Assembly: GCA_905233915.1 (NCBI GenBank)
Contig: CAJOFM010000005.1
Location: 1-64,000, forward strand
From: an uncultured Muribaculaceae bacterium
GTDB taxonomy: Bacteria > Bacteroidota > Bacteroidia > Bacteroidales > Muribaculaceae
Direction of reading: 5' to 3'
Length of the DNA: 64,000 nt
Shown: positions 24,991 to 33,377 of the stretch, piece after piece
How the letters are laid out: each line of letters begins with the position of its first letter
Numbering within the stretch: the stretch's first letter is position 1
Program-made: the position numbers and the translations under genes
The notes under the pieces: model-generated
Database searches by the model: none
Told to the model about the DNA's origin: nothing
What the model saw: the letters and a program-made list of their open reading frames with translations, nothing else

Positions 24991-27198
24991 ATGAAGAAGA
25001 GTTTAATAATCCTGGTGATGGGATTGGTGTGCCTGGGGGCACGTGCCATCCCTGCCAACCCCACCCCCGTTAAGGTGACACAACCCGACGGCTCCACCTT
25101 GACCCTCACCTTGCATGGTGACGAGTTCTACCACTACGCCACCACTCAGGATGGCTACACCGTGGTCAAGAACAACAAGGGATACTATACCTATGCCAAA
25201 CTTGATGGCAGTAACCTCGTGAGCAGCAACATCGTTGCGCACGATAAACCACATCGCAATGCCGCTGAGCGGGAAGCCCTTAACAAGATCACCAAAAGGC
25301 TCACCAGCCCCTTGATGGTCGATAACGGCATGCAGATGAAAGCCAAGCGTAACAGCGCAATGCGCCGCGTGGGCTCGGATGGGTATATGGATTACGACAA
25401 TTTCCGTGGTCTCATCATCCTGATCAATTATACCAACAAGAAGTTTTCCATGCCCGAGGCCAATGACTTCTATAACACCATGGTCAATACCCATGACTTC
25501 CACGGCTACACGCACAAAGGCAGGTTTGTCCCCATGACGGGTAGTGTGCGCGATTACTATTATGACAATTCCAACCACATCTTTGACCCATCATTTGACA
25601 TCGTGGGCCCTGTGGAGGTGAATTATTCCTGCACATACCCTCAGAGCACTAACAATGCAACACCCGTATTCCTTGCTGCCCTCCAAGCCGCCGATAACTT
25701 GGTCAATTTCTCGGATTACGACTCGGACAATGACGGATATGTGGACATGGTGTTCTTCCTCGTGGCAGGCTTCTCGGCTGCCTATGGCGGCAACAACGAT
25801 AACTACTTGTGGCCTCACATGTACTATCTCTACAACGCTCCCATGCGCGATGGTGTGCGATTTGGCCTATATGCCTGCTCGACCGAGATTGCCGGTTGGG
25901 AAGCTTATGGCGAAAATTATTATGATATCGAGGGCATTGGCACTTTCTGCCATGAGTTCGGCCATGTGTTAGGCCTCCCCGACCTTTACGACACCGACTA
26001 TAAGGAGGGTGGTGGCGAGAGCCGTCACCCCGGCAATTGGTCAATCATGTCGGGCGGCAGTTACGGCAACTATGGTCGCAACCCCGTGGGCTATAGCTTG
26101 TACGAGCGTTATGCGCTGGGATTTACTCAGCCCATCCTGATTGATTATGAAACCGAAGTTTCCATGCAGCCTCTGGACCTAAGCAACACAGGCTACCGCT
26201 TGAACACGCACAACTCCGAGGAGTACTTCCTGATTGAGAATCGTCAGCCAGGCAAGTGGGATAAGAATCTGCCTGGTCATGGCATGCTAGTGGCACGCGT
26301 TGACTCGTCAGATGCCGAGACTTGGGCATATAATCAGGTGAACTGCAATCCCAAGCACATGTATTATGAACTACTGCGCGCCTCTTACACCGGTAATGAC
26401 AGCCCCTCTGACCCCTTCCCGGGCACACGGATGGTGACATCTATCACCAACCGCACATCACCCAACCTGCGCACATGGAATCAAAACCTGAGTGATTTCA
26501 TCTTTACCGATATCACCGAGGCCAATGACATCGTCACATTCCAAGCCATGCTGGACACCACCATCAAGTACCTCATCGAGGATTTTGAGTTGATGCCTGT
26601 CACAACCGACCAGAGCGCACAAGGTGTACAGGGCGCTTTCAACGGATGGAATTTCTCCAAGTGTACAGTGAATTCTTATGAGACATTATTCTCGCATGGG
26701 GCCAACATTGGTGTGGCGATGAAAAAGCCCAGCAGCATCACGATGACAGATCCGCTCGCTATCGCCCCCTATGCCGTGTCATTTGCTGTGGATAATCCCA
26801 CAAGCGCAGAGGCCAAGGTGCGTGTTTACTACTCACTGGACAAGGGCGCAACGTGGCAAAACCCCGATAGCCCCGACCTTGTTGCCCCCAAGTATTCCAA
26901 GGGGACAGCATTCATTACCCTGCCCACCGATGCTCCCATCATGCTGAGGTTCATGCAGGTTGCAGGTAAGGATAAGTCAGCTTGCTTCCTCGATGACATC
27001 AAGCTGTATTACGATGATGTTTGGCCCGTGCATGTCGATGGCGACGTGAACCTCGACGGCGAGCTCAGCATTGCCGACGTGAATGCCGCCATCAGCATGG
27101 TGCTGGACGGCCAACAGCTCCCCGAAGGTGATGTGAACGGCGACGGTGAGGTGAATATCGCCGACGTGAACATGATTATCGACCTCCTGTTGCGCTGA
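24991..27198 (+). CDS. Secreted M6-family metalloprotease with dockerin-like repeats (2 of 3)
   Basis: 735 residues from the ATG at 24991 (MKKSLIILVMG signal peptide). A longer frame from 24928 overlaps the previous gene and is rejected. The zinc motif is HEFGH (321-325) in FCHEFGHVLGLPDLYD. The C-terminus repeats the dockerin-like pattern (GDVNLDGELSIADV, GDVNGDGEVNIADV). It starts 43 bp after gene 1 with no promoter visible, so it is probably co-transcribed. The central catalytic part is close to its neighbours while the distal beta-domain has diverged. Confidence 0.88.
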   Translation: MKKSLIILVMGLVCLGARAIPANPTPVKVTQPDGSTLTLTLHGDEFYHYATTQDGYTVVKNNKGYYTYAKLDGSNLVSSNIVAHDKPHRNAAEREALNKITKRLTSPLMVDNGMQMKAKRNSAMRRVGSDGYMDYDNFRGLIILINYTNKKFSMPEANDFYNTMVNTHDFHGYTHKGRFVPMTGSVRDYYYDNSNHIFDPSFDIVGPVEVNYSCTYPQSTNNATPVFLAALQAADNLVNFSDYDSDNDGYVDMVFFLVAGFSAAYGGNNDNYLWPHMYYLYNAPMRDGVRFGLYACSTEIAGWEAYGENYYDIEGIGTFCHEFGHVLGLPDLYDTDYKEGGGESRHPGNWSIMSGGSYGNYGRNPVGYSLYERYALGFTQPILIDYETEVSMQPLDLSNTGYRLNTHNSEEYFLIENRQPGKWDKNLPGHGMLVARVDSSDAETWAYNQVNCNPKHMYYELLRASYTGNDSPSDPFPGTRMVTSITNRTSPNLRTWNQNLSDFIFTDITEANDIVTFQAMLDTTIKYLIEDFELMPVTTDQSAQGVQGAFNGWNFSKCTVNSYETLFSHGANIGVAMKKPSSITMTDPLAIAPYAVSFAVDNPTSAEAKVRVYYSLDKGATWQNPDSPDLVAPKYSKGTAFITLPTDAPIMLRFMQVAGKDKSACFLDDIKLYYDDVWPVHVDGDVNLDGELSIADVNAAISMVLDGQQLPEGDVNGDGEVNIADVNMIIDLLLR

Positions 27199-27271
27199 TT
27201 GCAGGGCGACAGGAGACATCAACCATGATGATATCCAACTCTATTCATTAACATTAATAAAACCAGAGCTT

Positions 27272-29518
27272 ATGAGAAAATGTATTTTTGTACTTGTGAT
27301 GGGATTGATGTGCCTGATCGCACGGGCCGTCCCCGCTGATCCCACTCCCGCCCAGGTAACCCAGCCCGACGGGAGCAAGCTCACCCTAGTACTCCATGGT
27401 GACGAGTTCTTTAACTACTTGACGACTATTGACGGATACACCGTTGTCAAGAACAATGCAGGTTTTTACACCTATGCACAACTCAAGGGCGACCAGTTGA
27501 TTCCCAGCCACTTCATCGCTCGCGATGAGAATCAGCGCACCGACGCCGACCGTGCCGCCATTGCCAACCTGCCTAAAGGCTTGACCAGCCCTGCCATGGT
27601 TCAGAACGGCAAGAAGATGAAGGAGCACCGCAACAATTTGATTCGCGGCATCGGCCACGGCGGTCACATGGACTACAGCAAGTTCCGCGGCTTGATCATC
27701 CTCATCAACTACACCGACAGGAATTTCAATGATTACGTTCCCAGCAACTACAATCCTGTTGACTTTTACGAGGCTATGGTCAATAGCCACGACTATCAGG
27801 GATTCACACTTCCCTTCGGCACCAAGATTGATGCGATGGGTAGTGTTCGCGATTACTATTATGACAACTCGTTCCATCAGTTTGACCCGCACTTTGACAT
27901 CCTGGGCCCGGTAGATGTTCCCTTTGCCTGCACCGACGCCCATCAGTTCCGTTGCGACTCCATCTTCTTTGCCGCCCTCGAGGCACTTGACCCCGAGGTG
28001 GACTTCAGCCAGTATGACACTGATGAGGACGGCACAGCCGACATGGTGTTCTTCATGGTTGCAGGTCACGGCTCGGATGTGACTGCCAACGACAGGGACT
28101 ATCTGTGGCCCCACATGAAGAACTTCGAGAATTCTCCCGTGCTTGACGGTGTGAACTTCAGTCTCTATGCCTGCTCGACCAATATGACGGGCGAGGAGGA
28201 TGAGTACCGCATCAATTACAACAATGTTGCCGGCATTGGCACCCTGTGCCATGAGTTCAGCCATTGTCTGGGTCTGCCCGACTTCTATGATGCCGATGGG
28301 GAAGGTAGCGGTGGCACCAACCGCAACTATCCCATGACCTGGTCTATCATGGCCAGCGGCTTCAGGAGCAACAACGGCCGCAATCCTGCGGGCTACAGCT
28401 TGTTTGAGCGCTATGCCCTAGGCTTCGCACAGCCCACCTTGATTGAGGGTCCAGACACCATCTCGATTCCGGCTCTTGAAAAGACCAACATGGGTTACCG
28501 CATGAACACTGCCAATGAGGGTGAGTACTTCATCATCGAGAATCGCCAGCGCATCAAGTGGGACAAGAACCTTGCAGGCCCCGGTATGCTCATCTGGCGC
28601 GTCGATTCATCTAATGTCGATGTCTGGGAGAACAACTTGGTCAACTCCAATCCCGAACGCTCCTACTATGAGTTGATCCGTGCTAAATTCAGTGGATTGA
28701 GCGACAGTTACAATGATCCATTCCCCGGTGTTTCCAATGTCACTTCCATCAGTAACATTACCCAACCCAGCCTGCGCACTTGGGACGGCAAGATGAGCCA
28801 ATATGCCTTTGTTGACATCAGCCAGGCCGACAGCATCATCACCTTTGTGGTAATAGAAGACAATTCCAAATTCTCTATTGAGGACTTTGAGAAGATGCCC
28901 GTGGGCGCTACCCTCAATGAGCGTGGTGTAGCCGGTGTTTATGCTAATTGGGACTTCTATAATTGTGCTGTCGTTGACACGGCACAAGTGGGCAATGGTC
29001 ATGTCGCAGCCATGAGAAACGGCAGCTATCTCAACACTGTTGAGAACCTGAACAAGATTCCCATGGTCGTGCGCTTCAAGATCTACAACCCCACTTCGAC
29101 AGGTGTGATGTTCACGCCGCAGTATTCCATTGACAACGGCAAGAAATGGAAAGGCCTTGATGAGTACCCCTATGACTTCTATGTCGCAGCCGGAGGCACA
29201 ACCACAGCAAGCATTAACTCATTGCCCACCAATGTTCCTATCATTTTACGCATCAAGCAGACCTCGGGCAGCAGCACTGAGTATTGCTTCATCGATGACA
29301 TCGAGATCTGTTACGAGAACACTTGGGAGCCCGAGGAGCCCGAGTATGAGCTGGGCGACGTGAACCGTGATGGTTTCATCAACGTGACAGACGTTACCAT
29401 GCTCATCAACATGATCCTCAACAGCGCTGACTATGACGCCATCGGTGACATGGATGCCAGCGGCGGCCTCAACGTTAACGATGTTACCATGCTTATCGCA
29501 CGCATCTTGAACGTATAA
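27272..29518 (+). CDS. Secreted M6-family metalloprotease with dockerin-like repeats (3 of 3)
   Basis: 748 residues. A signal peptide (KCIFVLVMGLMCLIARA) is followed by the zinc motif HEFSH (327-331) in LCHEFSHCLGLPDFYD. A C-terminal dockerin-like pair uses a variant form (GDVNRDGFINVTDV, GDMDASGGLNVNDV) in which one calcium-ligand aspartate appears changed. It lies 73 bp after gene 2. A perfect 17-bp terminator ends the cluster. Together the three genes form a recent tandem triplication. Confidence 0.88.
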   Translation: MRKCIFVLVMGLMCLIARAVPADPTPAQVTQPDGSKLTLVLHGDEFFNYLTTIDGYTVVKNNAGFYTYAQLKGDQLIPSHFIARDENQRTDADRAAIANLPKGLTSPAMVQNGKKMKEHRNNLIRGIGHGGHMDYSKFRGLIILINYTDRNFNDYVPSNYNPVDFYEAMVNSHDYQGFTLPFGTKIDAMGSVRDYYYDNSFHQFDPHFDILGPVDVPFACTDAHQFRCDSIFFAALEALDPEVDFSQYDTDEDGTADMVFFMVAGHGSDVTANDRDYLWPHMKNFENSPVLDGVNFSLYACSTNMTGEEDEYRINYNNVAGIGTLCHEFSHCLGLPDFYDADGEGSGGTNRNYPMTWSIMASGFRSNNGRNPAGYSLFERYALGFAQPTLIEGPDTISIPALEKTNMGYRMNTANEGEYFIIENRQRIKWDKNLAGPGMLIWRVDSSNVDVWENNLVNSNPERSYYELIRAKFSGLSDSYNDPFPGVSNVTSISNITQPSLRTWDGKMSQYAFVDISQADSIITFVVIEDNSKFSIEDFEKMPVGATLNERGVAGVYANWDFYNCAVVDTAQVGNGHVAAMRNGSYLNTVENLNKIPMVVRFKIYNPTSTGVMFTPQYSIDNGKKWKGLDEYPYDFYVAAGGTTTASINSLPTNVPIILRIKQTSGSSTEYCFIDDIEICYENTWEPEEPEYELGDVNRDGFINVTDVTMLINMILNSADYDAIGDMDASGGLNVNDVTMLIARILNV

Positions 29519-29550
29519 GAGTTGACCTATAGGTCCAATCACTGAATAGC

Positions 29551-29592
29551 AAGTGCCCTCATAGCCGTCGAACACCGGCTATGAGGGCACTT
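29551..29592 (+). terminator. Terminator of the M6 protease cluster
   Basis: A perfect 17-bp stem (29551-29567 and 29576-29592) with an 8-nt loop lies 32 bp after the last stop. A short T-rich tail follows. Confidence 0.8.
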
Positions 29593-29601
29593 CAATTTAC
29601 T

Positions 29602-29685
29602 GGTCGCCCCGATGGGGCTTGAATGGGCCCTTTTTATTGCAGGGGTTGCTCCCCTGTCTATTATCTGGTCGCCCCTAACGGGGCT
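29602..29685. repeat. Two copies of a GGTCGCCCC-N4-GGGGCTT hairpin
   Basis: The motif TGGTCGCCCC....GGGGCTT occurs near 29602-29621 and again near 29664-29685, each a short CCCC/GGGG hairpin. Between them is AGGGGTTGCTCCCCT, another self-complementary piece. They are probably degenerate repeat remnants in an intergenic hotspot. Confidence 0.5.
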
Positions 29686-29760
29686 TCTTAGCGGAAACCG
29701 GAAATCATATATCATTTATTCGTGTCCAGTATAAACGCTTTGGTATAGAAGCTTTAGGAT

Positions 29761-29895
29761 GTAGGGCCTCGCCTTGGCGTGGCCGCTATAAGGCAATAGT
29801 ATACCTAACGCCGATTACACGAATTAACACTGGTTTTTTCTCGATAATCAGTGTTTTTTAAGGAGACGAACGGCCACGCCAAGGCGAGGCCCTAC
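29761..29895. repeat. REP-like inverted pair (BIME/MITE-like), 25-bp perfect arms
   Basis: 29761-29785 and 29871-29895 are perfect reverse complements. Each arm begins (or, inverted, ends) with GTAG and itself contains an imperfect palindrome (GGCC, CGCC, TT, GGCG, GGCC). GTAG followed by such a palindrome is the hallmark of REP elements mobilised by REP-associated tyrosine transposases. Between the arms is a small terminator-like stem (AACACTG 29825-29831 / CAGTGTT 29849-29855, then TTTTTAA). No transposase is present. Confidence 0.75.
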
Positions 29896-30010
29896 AGCAT
29901 GCCACAGGCGAGTCCTATTAGTCAATTCTTTTTTTCAAATGATTATCAATCAAGACACTACAATGTAAAATGCATTTTTTACCGGACACCAATATATCTG
30001 TCATGATGAA

Positions 30011-30048
30011 GAAAACGGAGGACACTCGTTGAGATGTCCTCCGTTTTC
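30011..30048 (-). terminator. Terminator of the C10 protease gene
   Basis: A 14-bp perfect stem (30011-30024 and 30035-30048) lies 30 bp beyond the stop at 30079, with a TTTTC end on the minus strand. Confidence 0.8.
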
Positions 30049-30078
30049 TATTATAGAAAAACTCTGAAAACTCAGTGA

Positions 30079-31845
30079 TTAGTTGTTCAGTACGAGCTGA
30101 ATCAAGGCGGTAACGTCGGCTACGTTAATTTGTCCAGCCTCATCGCCATCAACATTGGCCAGGTCTGCAAAGAATTCCTCAGGCTGTTCACCAGAAGTCA
30201 GTACATACTGGATCAAGGCAGTAACGTCGGCCACGTTCACCTCATGATCGTGGTTCACATCACCAAGCGCCCACTCGGGTTCGGGAGGAGTTACCCAATC
30301 GCCAACGGTGAAGGGCACGGGATCATCCAGGAACCACATCCAATCAGGATCAGAACTGCTAGCGAAATAAGGAGTATAAACAACTACATAATAGGTTTTA
30401 CCCTGAGTCATATAGTAGAGAGAGTAGTCACCGCTCAAGTCGAGAGTAGCAATGCCATAGTCTTCGTCAATCTGAACACCAGTAGCTGTCTTGGTGACAA
30501 TAGGGCTATACTTACCATCAGAGCCCTTGGAAACGATACCATACTTCAAGGTGCCATTCCAAATACCGCTCAGGGACTGGATGTCGATAGTGATGCGCAG
30601 GTCGTTGGCAGGCATGGTGTCAGCAACGAGATTCACATTCTTCACAACAACACCACCAATGCCGGTTGTGTCAGGGCTGATGCCGATGATGGCAGCCTGA
30701 TTGTGGTTGAAGCCTGAATCATAGGCACTGTAGGGAGCATAAGAAGACTCAGGCCTGGGGGACAGCAGTTCCCAATCAAAATAGGTGTTGTATTCTTCGG
30801 GTTGGAAACCCCAGTTGACATGAACCTTACCGTTGGCATCATAACCGTCCAGCACAAAGGCGTGACCGATATTGCAGGCGTTACCGTCGTTGTCAATGGT
30901 CCTGTAACCCATGTAATAAATGGGACGACCGTTGTTGAGCTCGTTGTACATCATCTCATACCAAACCGAATCGTTATAAGCATAACTGCTCTTCTGAACG
31001 TACTGGATGTTGGAGTTGAAGTCAAAGAAAGCGATCATGCCCCTGAACACGTTCCTGAGAAGGGCATCACTGCTCGAACCTGAGTAGATGGTGTGGAAGG
31101 CTACGCCGACTTCATATACGAGCTCAGACACAGCCTGGGCGTTATAAGCAGTCTCGCCATAGCCATTTTTCATTTGAGAGTAGTTGTAGGACCAGTCATC
31201 AAATTTTGCATAAGCGGTCATCTCATTGCCATCCAGCATGTAGGTATAACGGTTCTCGCCAAAACCCTTGTAGGGATGCCTCAAACCCTTCATGATGGTT
31301 GAGAAAGCCACGGGAACGCAACCTGCATAGCAGCGACCGTTAGAGGTCAGAGCCCTAGGTGAGGTGGGGCAATTGTTGTTGTAGGGAGGGAACTGATGCC
31401 AGTGAACCTCACCACAGATGGGATACACGCCATAGGGCTGCAGATTGTAATTCAGGCGGGGAGCCTTGGCAGCACTGGGATTATGACGCTTCATCTCCAA
31501 TGAATTCTGATAGCATTCGAGCATCTCTTTCAGGAGGTCGGGAGCTTCGTCGAAATTAAACGAACCCGTGGGGCTATAACCCAGGACGGGAGTTGACAGG
31601 TCATCACCGGCAACGATAACGAAGCCATTGCCGTCTTCACGATTAAACACATAGTAGTCAGTCTGACCCTTCAGGTTCATTGCTGCATAGTTTAAAGTCA
31701 TCTTGACGTTAGAAGCATTGAGCTTGGTCGATTTGGCAAACTGCTGCTTGGCAATTACCTCGGCCTGGGCAGGGGTAATGACACTAGCGTTAATGCCTTG
31801 GGCACAGAACGCCATCACTGCAATTAAAAAGAAGAATTTTCTCAT
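30079..31845 (-). CDS. Secreted C10-family cysteine protease (streptopain-like) with dockerin-like repeats
   Basis: 588 residues. Signal peptide about 1-20; an N-terminal propeptide-like domain (TPAQAEVIAKQQF and DYYVFNREDGNGFVIVAGDD) precedes the catalytic part. The nucleophile is probably C176 in GRCYAGCVPVAFSTIM and the histidine H328 in NIGHAFVLDGYD, followed by HVNWGF. The C-terminus has dockerin-like repeats (GDVNHDHEVNVADV; the second repeat carries a small insertion). C10 proteases of gut bacteria cleave host proteins; the target here is unknown. A good promoter lies at 32014-32045, giving a leader of about 160 nt. Confidence 0.88.
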   Translation of the reverse strand: MRKFFFLIAVMAFCAQGINASVITPAQAEVIAKQQFAKSTKLNASNVKMTLNYAAMNLKGQTDYYVFNREDGNGFVIVAGDDLSTPVLGYSPTGSFNFDEAPDLLKEMLECYQNSLEMKRHNPSAAKAPRLNYNLQPYGVYPICGEVHWHQFPPYNNNCPTSPRALTSNGRCYAGCVPVAFSTIMKGLRHPYKGFGENRYTYMLDGNEMTAYAKFDDWSYNYSQMKNGYGETAYNAQAVSELVYEVGVAFHTIYSGSSSDALLRNVFRGMIAFFDFNSNIQYVQKSSYAYNDSVWYEMMYNELNNGRPIYYMGYRTIDNDGNACNIGHAFVLDGYDANGKVHVNWGFQPEEYNTYFDWELLSPRPESSYAPYSAYDSGFNHNQAAIIGISPDTTGIGGVVVKNVNLVADTMPANDLRITIDIQSLSGIWNGTLKYGIVSKGSDGKYSPIVTKTATGVQIDEDYGIATLDLSGDYSLYYMTQGKTYYVVVYTPYFASSSDPDWMWFLDDPVPFTVGDWVTPPEPEWALGDVNHDHEVNVADVTALIQYVLTSGEQPEEFFADLANVDGDEAGQINVADVTALIQLVLNN

Positions 31846-32013
31846 AATAATATCTGAATTAAAAACACAAAATCATCTCAGGCAGAAAAACGCTATAAGG
31901 CTGTTAATCTGAAGGTTATTGTGTAATCTAAAAAAGGAGGGCAATCCAGTTGGTTTTATAATAACAAGCAACTTAATTGATTACACCTCACAATCTTTAA
32001 ATTTCTAACGGCG

Positions 32014-32045
32014 CAAAGTTATGTTATTTTTGTGGAAACATCAAA
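32014..32045 (-). promoter_or_regulatory. Promoter of the C10 protease gene
   Basis: On the minus strand TTTG (32042-32045), exactly 20 nt, then TAACTTTG (32014-32021): a near-perfect Bacteroidota -33/-7 pair. Confidence 0.8.
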
Positions 32046-32185
32046 ACATTTTGGTTAAATCTTATAATAATTCTAAAACTAAAGTTTTAGCCCTACGATT
32101 ACCGATAAGAGTCACAATCATTGAAACTTCCATCAGTACTACTAATTACAGTTAACTAAAAATAACAATTTTTCACATGCTATTC

Positions 32186-32216
32186 TTGTTTATTTCAAAT
32201 AGTTGCAGTACCTTTG
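32186..32216 (+). promoter_or_regulatory. Orphan promoter reading into a hairpin
   Basis: TTG (32186-32188), 20 nt, then TACCTTTG (32209-32216) on the plus strand. No gene follows on this strand before the leftward BspA-like gene. Confidence 0.6.
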
Positions 32217-32222
32217 CACCAA

Positions 32223-32295
32223 AGTTGGAAATATATTAATACTATTCATCCTAAGCAGACACCACGTTGTGAAACGCGGTGTCTGTTCTTTGCAT
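32223..32295 (+). ncRNA. Candidate small RNA of about 70 nt
   Basis: It begins about 7 nt after the orphan -7 box. It ends in a stem of 8 + 4 pairs (32256-32263/32278-32285 with an inner CGTT/AACG), capped by a GTGA (GNRA-type) tetraloop and followed by TTCTTTGC. The same hairpin could instead be the terminator of the leftward BspA-like gene; its T-tail on that side is poor. Inference only. Confidence 0.4.
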
Positions 32296-32338
32296 ATTTT
32301 GATTTATACCCACTAGCGGGCATAAATGCCTTGGGGGC

Positions 32339-33166
32339 CTATTGGTTCAGGATGATGCGGATCAATGCCGTTACGTCGGCTACATTCACTTGACCATCGC
32401 CGTTCACGTCGGTCAGCGAATCCTCGATGGATGTGCTGTTGAGAATCAGGCTAATCAACTCGGTCACATCGGCAACGTTGACAAAGCCGTCGCCGTTGAT
32501 GTCACCGGGTTGAGCAGCGTTCTTGTCGGTGAAGTAGCCCGGGTTGCTCGGGCCGCCGTCGATGCGGGCATAGGACACATCCAAATGGTTGACATCATAG
32601 GTCGTTCCCTGGCCGCCCACCAGGCTGCTACAGGACCGGAACATATCATTAGAGTCGGTAACGGCTGCCGTGCTCCAGCCACTGCCCACATAGATGGTCC
32701 GCAGATTAGTGCAGCGATAGAACATACCAATCATTTTGGTCACCTTGGATGTGTTAAAACCGCTCAAGTCGAGGCTGGTCAAACCAGAACAGCCATTTAA
32801 CATGGTAATCATATTGGTCACTTCGCTGGTGTTCAGGTAGCGCAGACCAGTGATGGATTCAAGGTTTCCCATTGCATGGAACCAACGGAAGGTGGTCGTC
32901 GGGCGGGCATCAGCGAACGAGGAGTTAAAGACCACCTTGGTCACACTGGATTCGGTGCCGTCGGTGAACCAATAGGGCTCGATATCGCCCTCGTTCAGGT
33001 CGTAGGTCGTGCCCGTGCGGCTGCTGCGCTGGTTGTCGAAGTAGAACGTGAACGTCGTGTTCTCGGGAGTATAGCATGCGTAGGAATCAACGTAAGCTGC
33101 TGTACGCAGGGAACAAAGCAGGCACGCTATCAGAGCGAGCGATTTCAAGATAATGTTCTGTTTCAT
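32339..33166 (-). CDS. BspA-like surface protein (DUF285 repeats) with dockerin-like repeats
   Basis: 275 residues. Signal peptide about 1-25 (ends TAAY). Repeats NTSEVTNMITMLNGCSGLTSL and NTSKVTKMIGMFYRCTNLRTI have the M..MF..C..L..LDL..f.t..v pattern of DUF285/BspA-type leucine-rich repeats, here a short array of three or four. The C-terminus has two dockerin-like repeats (GDINGDGFVNVADV, DVNGDGQVNVADV). Such proteins are usually surface adhesins or substrate binders. The short length suggests a minimal version. Confidence 0.8.
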   Translation of the reverse strand: MKQNIILKSLALIACLLCSLRTAAYVDSYACYTPENTTFTFYFDNQRSSRTGTTYDLNEGDIEPYWFTDGTESSVTKVVFNSSFADARPTTTFRWFHAMGNLESITGLRYLNTSEVTNMITMLNGCSGLTSLDLSGFNTSKVTKMIGMFYRCTNLRTIYVGSGWSTAAVTDSNDMFRSCSSLVGGQGTTYDVNHLDVSYARIDGGPSNPGYFTDKNAAQPGDINGDGFVNVADVTELISLILNSTSIEDSLTDVNGDGQVNVADVTALIRIILNQ

Positions 33167-33377
33167 AACGGTAGCTGATTTAAGGGTTAATTCTATTCTT
33201 GTTAAGTATTGAGCAAAAATACAGGATTATCTGCAAAATTCCTAATTTATTCTGCAAATTCTTGTGCTTAACAATAAAATACCGTAACTAAAATACTGGT
33301 TTTTGTAAATAATATTGTACATTTGCACCCAAATGAATTAACCCTTTCACTTTTCACACATCAGTAATTTCATTGTC

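Larger units (their letters stand above)
29519..30078. other. Intergenic repeat-rich region between convergent M6 and C10 protease genes
   Basis: 560 bp holding, left to right: the M6 terminator, two GGTCGCCCC hairpins, the REP-like pair and the C10 gene terminator. I see no coding potential. The neighbours converge here, so insertions would be tolerated. Confidence 0.6.
31846..32338. other. Intergenic region with divergent promoters
   Basis: About 490 bp upstream of the C10 gene and downstream of the BspA-like gene. It holds the C10 promoter (minus), a separate plus-strand promoter at 32186-32216 and a hairpin at 32256-32285 that together define a candidate small RNA. The rest is AT-rich without features. 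Confidence 0.6.
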
